Source: Devosia elaeis (GTDB lineage: Bacteria > Pseudomonadota > Alphaproteobacteria > Rhizobiales > Devosiaceae). Taken from it: a stretch of 64,000 nucleotides of DNA. Positions 58,276 to 64,000 of this stretch are shown here, in pieces; position 1 is the stretch's first letter; each line of letters starts with the position of its first letter. The stretch lies in NCBI RefSeq assembly GCF_001650025.1, contig NZ_LVVY01000024.1:1-64000 (forward strand), in the 5' to 3' direction. The position numbers were made by a program, and so were the translations under genes. Under the pieces are notes generated by a model. That model saw only the letters and a program-made list of their open reading frames with translations, had not been told where the DNA came from and did no database searches.

Positions 58276-58557
58276 TCACGAACGGTTGAGCCGCTCGCGG
58301 ATTTCCTTGCCGGCCTTGAATTGGGGCACATATTTCTCGCCCACATCGACCTGTTCGCCGGTGCGCGGGTTGCGGCCGACACGGGCCGGCCGGTTCTTGA
58401 CCGAGAAGGCGCCGAAGCCGCGCAATTCCACCCGATCGCCCCGCGCCATGGCATCGCCGATCTCGTCGAGAATGGCGTTGACGATGTTCTCGATATCGCG
58501 CTGGAACAGATGCGGGTTCTCCGCGGCGAGCTTTTCGACAAGTTCGGACTTGATCAT
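58276..58557 (-). CDS. ihfB: Integration host factor subunit beta
   Basis: A 93-residue DNA-bending protein: [61 protein letters not shown] with the DNA-intercalating Pro, and [17 protein letters not shown]. Start at ATG with GGAG six bases upstream. IHF-beta is often near rpsA in Proteobacteria, as here. Confidence 0.96.
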   Translation of the reverse strand: MIKSELVEKLAAENPHLFQRDIENIVNAILDEIGDAMARGDRVELRGFGAFSVKNRPARVGRNPRTGEQVDVGEKYVPQFKAGKEIRERLNRS

Positions 58558-58673
58558 CAAAGGCTCCGTCTCGACCCGCCCCCTCGTGCGGGAGCGGGGT
58601 CAACCTGCCAAAGCCGGGGCAAACCGTCAAGCGGCACAAGGCGTTCGCCGGTCACACCTGCCTCGCCGCAGTG

Positions 58674-59183
58674 CTAAAGCAACACTTTGACCATGTAGCG
58701 CGCCTCGTCCTCATAGGCGCGGAGTTTATCCCCCAGCGCCGGACGCTCTTCCACGGCAAATCCCTGCCGGGTCCAGAAGGGCTGGGACTGGTTGACCGCC
58801 ACAAGGCTCATGGTGGGAAAGGCCATGGCCCCCGCATGCTTGGTCAGCGCCGCCACGATCTGTCCCGCCGCGCCGATGCCGCGCGTCAGCGGCAGCAAGG
58901 CCAGGTCGTGGATATAGAAGCTGTCGGCATCGGCTGGCAGCGCCCCGAGCAGGGTATCGAGCGCCGGCAGGTCGCCGCGTTTCCAGGGATGGCTCAGGAC
59001 ATAGCCGGCCGGCCGCTCGCCGATTTCGAGCAGGTAGCAGCCATTGCGGTAGAGCGTGAATTTCTCCGCCAGCACCGCCTGGGCCTCGAAGAAGCCGGGA
59101 TGAACCTGGTTGGCGATGGCGAAGACCGCGTCCAGGTCGTAGCCGGTCATGGCCCGCCAGGCCACGTCCTTGAGCAAGGTCAT
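58674..59183 (-). CDS. GNAT-family N-acetyltransferase
   Basis: A 169-residue acetyltransferase: WRAMTGYDLDAVFAIANQVHPGFFE at the start, FYIHDLALLPLTRGIGAAGQIVAALTKHA (motif A, with RGIGAAG for acetyl-CoA), and SLVAVNQSQPFWTRQGFAVEE. Substrate unknown. It sits between rpsA and ihfB behind the rpsA terminator. Confidence 0.88.
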   Translation of the reverse strand: MTLLKDVAWRAMTGYDLDAVFAIANQVHPGFFEAQAVLAEKFTLYRNGCYLLEIGERPAGYVLSHPWKRGDLPALDTLLGALPADADSFYIHDLALLPLTRGIGAAGQIVAALTKHAGAMAFPTMSLVAVNQSQPFWTRQGFAVEERPALGDKLRAYEDEARYMVKVLL

Positions 59184-59201
59184 TTGATATTTCCATATGA
59201 A

Positions 59202-59236
59202 ACGACCCGCGCCGAAGGCGCGGGTCGAAAGCGTGT
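59202..59236 (-). terminator. Terminator of rpsA
   Basis: Perfect 11-bp stem CGACCCGCGCC-TTC-GGCGCGGGTCG on the minus strand, 25 bases after the rpsA stop. The following TTTCATAT is only moderately T-rich. Confidence 0.78.
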
Positions 59237-59252
59237 CGGTGAGCCCAAGGGC

Positions 59253-60959
<1,707 letters not shown>

Positions 60960-61142
60960 ACTTTTTCTCCATTGCGCCGGGGTTGAGGGTTGCTGATCCT
61001 GCCTGATCGCGGGTCCGCTTCGGCGAAAATGCCAAAGCCGGCGCACGGAGCACCGCTTCTGAACAACAGGACGATTGGTTATTTCGGGCGTCCGGGCCAG
61101 CGAATGGTCCGATTGCGGCGGGTCGTGGTCCCAAGGGGGAAA

Positions 61143-61793
61143 TTAGGAGGCGTCGCCCCCTGCCTTGAGCGCCATGGTCCGATCGACAATCTCGATGGCA
61201 GCGCGGAGTGCGGCCTCTATATCCAGAAGCGTGGTATCAAGCAAGTGCGCGTCATCGGCTTTATAGAAGCCGCCATGGGGGTTGAGCATGTCGCGCGCGT
61301 CGCGTTCCTCGATCTGGTGATAGAGGGCGTAACGGTCCACGAGCACGCCGCGCTGCTCCAATTGCTTGGCCCGCCGCTCCATGCGCGCCTTGCTATCGGC
61401 CTGGATGAACAGTTTCACATCGGCATCGGGGCAGATCTTGGTGCCGATATCGCGCCCGTCCAGAACGGCCCCGCTCGGCTGGGTTGCGAAATCGCGCTGA
61501 AAGGCGAAGAGCGCCGCCCGCACCTCGGCGATCACCGCCACCCTGCTGGCCAGCACGCCGGTTTCGGCGCTGGTCAGGGCCTCGATATCGCTCAGATGCG
61601 CCGCATCCAGCGCACGGGCCGCAGCGATGGCCGCGCGCTCGAATTCGGGCCCATCTTCGCGCTCCCCCACGGCCAGGCCCACGGCCCGGTAGAGCAGGCC
61701 GGTATCGAGATGGGGCAGGCCATAATGACGGGCCAGGCCGGTGGCCAGCGTGCCCTTGCCCGAGGCGGCGGGTCCGTCGACGGCGATGATCAT
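61143..61793 (-). CDS. cmk: Cytidylate kinase
   Basis: Phosphorylates CMP/dCMP. 216 residues: P-loop IIAVDGPAASGKGTLATGLA, LDTGLLYRAVGLAV, LDGRDIGTKICPDADVKLFI and the substrate loop RDARDMLNP. Start at MIIAVDGP with GGAGCG upstream. aroA, which commonly precedes cmk in Hyphomicrobiales, is not present; a divergent TIGR02300-type gene is upstream instead. Confidence 0.97.
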   Translation of the reverse strand: MIIAVDGPAASGKGTLATGLARHYGLPHLDTGLLYRAVGLAVGEREDGPEFERAAIAAARALDAAHLSDIEALTSAETGVLASRVAVIAEVRAALFAFQRDFATQPSGAVLDGRDIGTKICPDADVKLFIQADSKARMERRAKQLEQRGVLVDRYALYHQIEERDARDMLNPHGGFYKADDAHLLDTTLLDIEAALRAAIEIVDRTMALKAGGDAS

Positions 61794-61970
61794 GGGGCGC
61801 TCCTGGGCAATGCAATCGGCCCCCAAGGCGATAGCGGCAGCGGCGGGCGGGGGCAAGAGCCCGCATTTTGCGTTTGACACTGCCCGGCTTTGCCCATAAC
61901 CGGACTGACCGAAATGGGCGCGAGCGGCTTTTGCGCGCCCCGGCATTTTTCCATTCGACGAGGCATGAAA

Positions 61971-62369
61971 ATGGCCAGTTCCGACCGCGGTACCAAGCGG
62001 ACCGATCCCGATACGGGCAAGAAATTCTACGACCTCAACATGGACCCCATCGTCTCGCCCTATACGGGCAAGTCCTATCCCCGGTCCTATTTCGAGCAAT
62101 TGGCCGGCAAGGCCGGTCCCGCCACCGCCCGCAAGATCGATGACGAGGACGAGCTGGAAGAAGAAGACGAGACCGAGGACGCGGCGGCGCCGGTGATCGT
62201 CAGCCTCGAGGAAGCCGATGCCGAGGAATCGGGCGACGATATTCCCGATGTCGAGGATGTCGAGGTCGACGAGGACCTGGGCGACGATGCTGAGGACGTG
62301 TTCCTCGAAGAGGACGAAGACGAGGACGACGGCCTCGGCTTTGAAGTCGGCGACGACGAAGACCGCTGA
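61971..62369 (+). CDS. TIGR02300-type acidic-tail protein
   Basis: A 132-residue protein with a short conserved N-terminal part (SSDRGTKRTDPDTGKKFYDLNMDPIVSPYTGKSYPRSYFEQ), typical of TIGR02300, and about 80 residues of Asp/Glu-rich tail with almost no other residues. The family is near-universal in Alphaproteobacteria, usually beside tRNA-Ala, and has no known function. Start chosen with GAGG seven bases upstream. Confidence 0.9.
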   Translation: MASSDRGTKRTDPDTGKKFYDLNMDPIVSPYTGKSYPRSYFEQLAGKAGPATARKIDDEDELEEEDETEDAAAPVIVSLEEADAEESGDDIPDVEDVEVDEDLGDDAEDVFLEEDEDEDDGLGFEVGDDEDR

Positions 62370-62543
62370 TTTCTTTACGATTTTCCCGCCGGAACCGGTT
62401 CAGGCCCGGCGGGATAAAAAAGTGTCATTTAGGCACTTGCAAGCTGCGGAATGATCCAATAGGTTCCGCCTCGCTTCGGACGGGCAAGTCCCCTCCGAAC
62501 CCAAAACTACCGCAAGGCCCGCATTTCGCCGCCTTGTCCGGAT

Positions 62544-62619
<76 letters not shown>

Positions 62620-63115
62620 TCCACTTCTCCAGGTGGAATTCTCTTTAAATCACGGTAGCTTAGTGGAGCTGCCGAGTTCGCCGCGTACCACGCGACGTAC
62701 CACTTTCGCGTACCACTCCTTCCAAATCAGCACCGCGTCCCCGATCGTCCATGAAAAGCCCCTTCGCGGGCGCGCAGGGCGGATTTATGCGCGGCTGGTA
62801 GGCTCATCCGGGCCTACTGACTATCCTGCCCGGTGTCGTCCTGGGGCTCTTGGGCACTCGGCTTGCGTCTGCTCCCGCATGCCTGGCACGAGAGGGTGTG
62901 TTCGAGGCGATAGCCTTTCCTGTCTGGTATTGGAACCTACACGGACGGGGCAGCGGCATGATCGCCGCACGTGGCATCTCTAGCCGTTCAAGGCGAACGC
63001 CACCACAACCTCTCGCACGAGAACCACGGGGCGTCCCTTCGGAAGGGACATGGTTGGATTGACCACTTCACAGGTGGGAGCTTACGCTCCTGCCTGTTTT
63101 TCGTCGGGGGCGGAC
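62620..63115. other. Gene-free stretch beyond tRNA-Ala, likely element edge
   Basis: About 500 bases without a convincing gene. Three copies of CGTACCAC start at 62684, 62696 and 62709, spaced 12-13 bases. A perfect hairpin GTCCCTT-CGG-AAGGGAC lies at 63032-63048, and a terminator-like hairpin with five T at 63071-63101. Composition differs from the surrounding core genome. The short frame that overlaps the tRNA is not a real gene. Confidence 0.6.
63071..63101 (+). terminator. Terminator-like hairpin ahead of unknown gene
   Basis: CAGG-GGAGC / GCTCC-CCTG stem with a two-base internal mismatch and loop TTAC, followed by TTTTT. It lies just before the GTG start of the following gene, so that gene starts at 63116 or its transcript is attenuated here. 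Confidence 0.5.
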
Positions 63116-63937
63116 GTGGACTTTCTCGGACAACAGATCACTGTTGCATTGGTCGTGAGCTTGGTCGTCCAGGGAGTGATCAGCATTCTGGTTTTCGCCG
63201 CAGGCATTCGGGTCGCCAAGGAGCGAAGTGATCGGGCCGCGTTGAGAACCATCTACAAGTCCCTGTTCGAGCATTTCAAAGACTTGCGGGACCGCATGCG
63301 CAACGCTGACCCCAAGAGATGGCGCGACTATAAGATGGAGCGCGAGGGACCGATGCCGCCTATGCGTGATCTTGACCGCAACGGAGACATCAACATGCTC
63401 CCTGCCACTCTAGGTCACGAACTTCTCCGCATTGAGCGTGAGGCGTTATCGGCGGGCGAACGTTTTCATCAAGCCTTGGAAAATGACCTTGCTCCCAAGT
63501 TAACCGATTTTATCGAGGCACGGGTGAAGACAGCCACACTGCTGGTCAACACCTCTGGAGGCTACATCCAATTCACCCCATCGAGCGCTTTGAAAGCGGA
63601 TGAGAGCTACATTTCTGCCGTGACTGCCCGACTGGGCAATGAGACCCCGCGCTTGGGCGTAGGGATGAGAAATTCCAAGCAGCAAATCGAGACGAAGACA
63701 GTCAGGCCCGAGAACCTCGTAGAGGGTACTCTACCTGAGTTCTATGAGGAACTGGTGGCCGAGACCAAAGCGCTGGGGGCCGACGCGCTGCGAGACCTAA
63801 AGCGGCACGAGGAAGACGTTGAGTGGGCTTTCGAGACGGTGACTGCGCGGGTCCGAGACCCCCATCCGTTCGCTGAAACAGTCCTCGGCATCCTGCCGGG
63901 AATGTTCCACCAGTCGGCGGGCAGGAAGCGGAAATAG
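63116..63937 (+). CDS. Unknown membrane-anchored protein at element edge
   Basis: I do not recognise this protein. From the GTG start it has 273 residues: one N-terminal membrane helix (ITVALVVSLVVQGVISILVFAAGIRVA, about 7-33), then a soluble, charged, mostly helical cytoplasmic part with coiled-coil tendency (FEHFKDLRDRMRNADPKRWRDYKMER, LRIEREALSAGERFHQALENDL). No catalytic motif is visible. Codon use is less GC-biased at third positions than the neighbours, and it follows tRNA-Ala, which suggests transfer. An ATG at 63050 would put a terminator hairpin inside the frame, so I prefer 63116. The gene ends inside the window; its partners lie beyond it. Confidence 0.7.
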   Translation: MDFLGQQITVALVVSLVVQGVISILVFAAGIRVAKERSDRAALRTIYKSLFEHFKDLRDRMRNADPKRWRDYKMEREGPMPPMRDLDRNGDINMLPATLGHELLRIEREALSAGERFHQALENDLAPKLTDFIEARVKTATLLVNTSGGYIQFTPSSALKADESYISAVTARLGNETPRLGVGMRNSKQQIETKTVRPENLVEGTLPEFYEELVAETKALGADALRDLKRHEEDVEWAFETVTARVRDPHPFAETVLGILPGMFHQSAGRKRK

Positions 63938-64000
63938 GGATATCGGTTAACCCCTCACCCTAGTTCCTTCAACCGGAGGCCTTATCGTGATAAGTCATTG

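Overview
The window is a high-GC chromosomal segment of an alphaproteobacterium. The gene content (LptA/LptC/LptB beside rpoN, a TIGR02300-type gene beside tRNA-Ala, alphaproteobacterial AddAB, a Mur-like Fur protein, an Irr-like operator, YlxR/L7Ae fusion) points to the Hyphomicrobiales, most like Devosiaceae. The genus call is inference from protein style, not a search. Nearly all of the window is coding, and most of it is core housekeeping.

Layout. 0.3-8.8 kb: miaB (-), a small acidic protein, an HWE histidine kinase, rpsO, pnp and a lipoprotein L,D-transpeptidase. 8.2-16.4 kb: a leftward rimP-nusA-ylxR/L7Ae-infB operon with its own promoter and an attenuator-like hairpin, plus a ferredoxin-reductase-like gene, a small exported protein and an HxlR regulator. 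16.4-25.8 kb: trmB and metK (-), then rnd-lptC-lptA-lptB-rpoN (+), nfuA with an Irr-like operator, an RlmD/TrmA-family methylase and a DUF2147 protein. 25.9-35.1 kb is the accessory metabolic part: a leftward oxidoreductase/DUF993/isomerase operon and a TauE-like permease face a rightward tctCBA-tetR operon, followed by a PadR regulator. 35.2-46.6 kb: NDUFA9-like protein, GFA protein, tRNA-Leu, VOC protein, lnt, tsaB-rimI-fur/mur-plsC, a small unknown, pncB, a GH3 hexosaminidase and trxA. 46.7-62.4 kb: a leftward block of cmk, rpsA, GNAT, ihfB, lapA, trpF, trpB, trpA, accD, murU, addB, addA and trxA. 62.5 kb to the end: tRNA-Ala, then a non-coding stretch with three CGTACCAC repeats and an unfamiliar membrane-anchored protein of different composition, probably the left edge of an integrated element.

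Regulatory sites that can be read directly are a sigma-54 promoter in front of rpoN itself, a TTTAGAA-N3-TTCTAAT box over the nfuA promoter, a promoter plus terminator-like hairpin in the rimP leader, a perfect 16-bp operator at the start site of the oxidoreductase operon, two GATATATC palindromes at padR, and a perfect inverted repeat upstream of metK. Several intrinsic terminators are clear.

The intergenic spaces carry at least three families of modular palindromic repeats (REP/BIME-like). One family shows compensatory base changes in two successive hairpins. Some copies sit inside operons (between tctC and tctB, and between the oxidoreductase and DUF993 genes). I found no CRISPR array, no complete insertion sequence and no unmistakable new defence system. 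The most novel-looking items are the covarying repeat family, the unknown gene beyond tRNA-Ala, and the regulatory logic of the sugar/carboxylate module.
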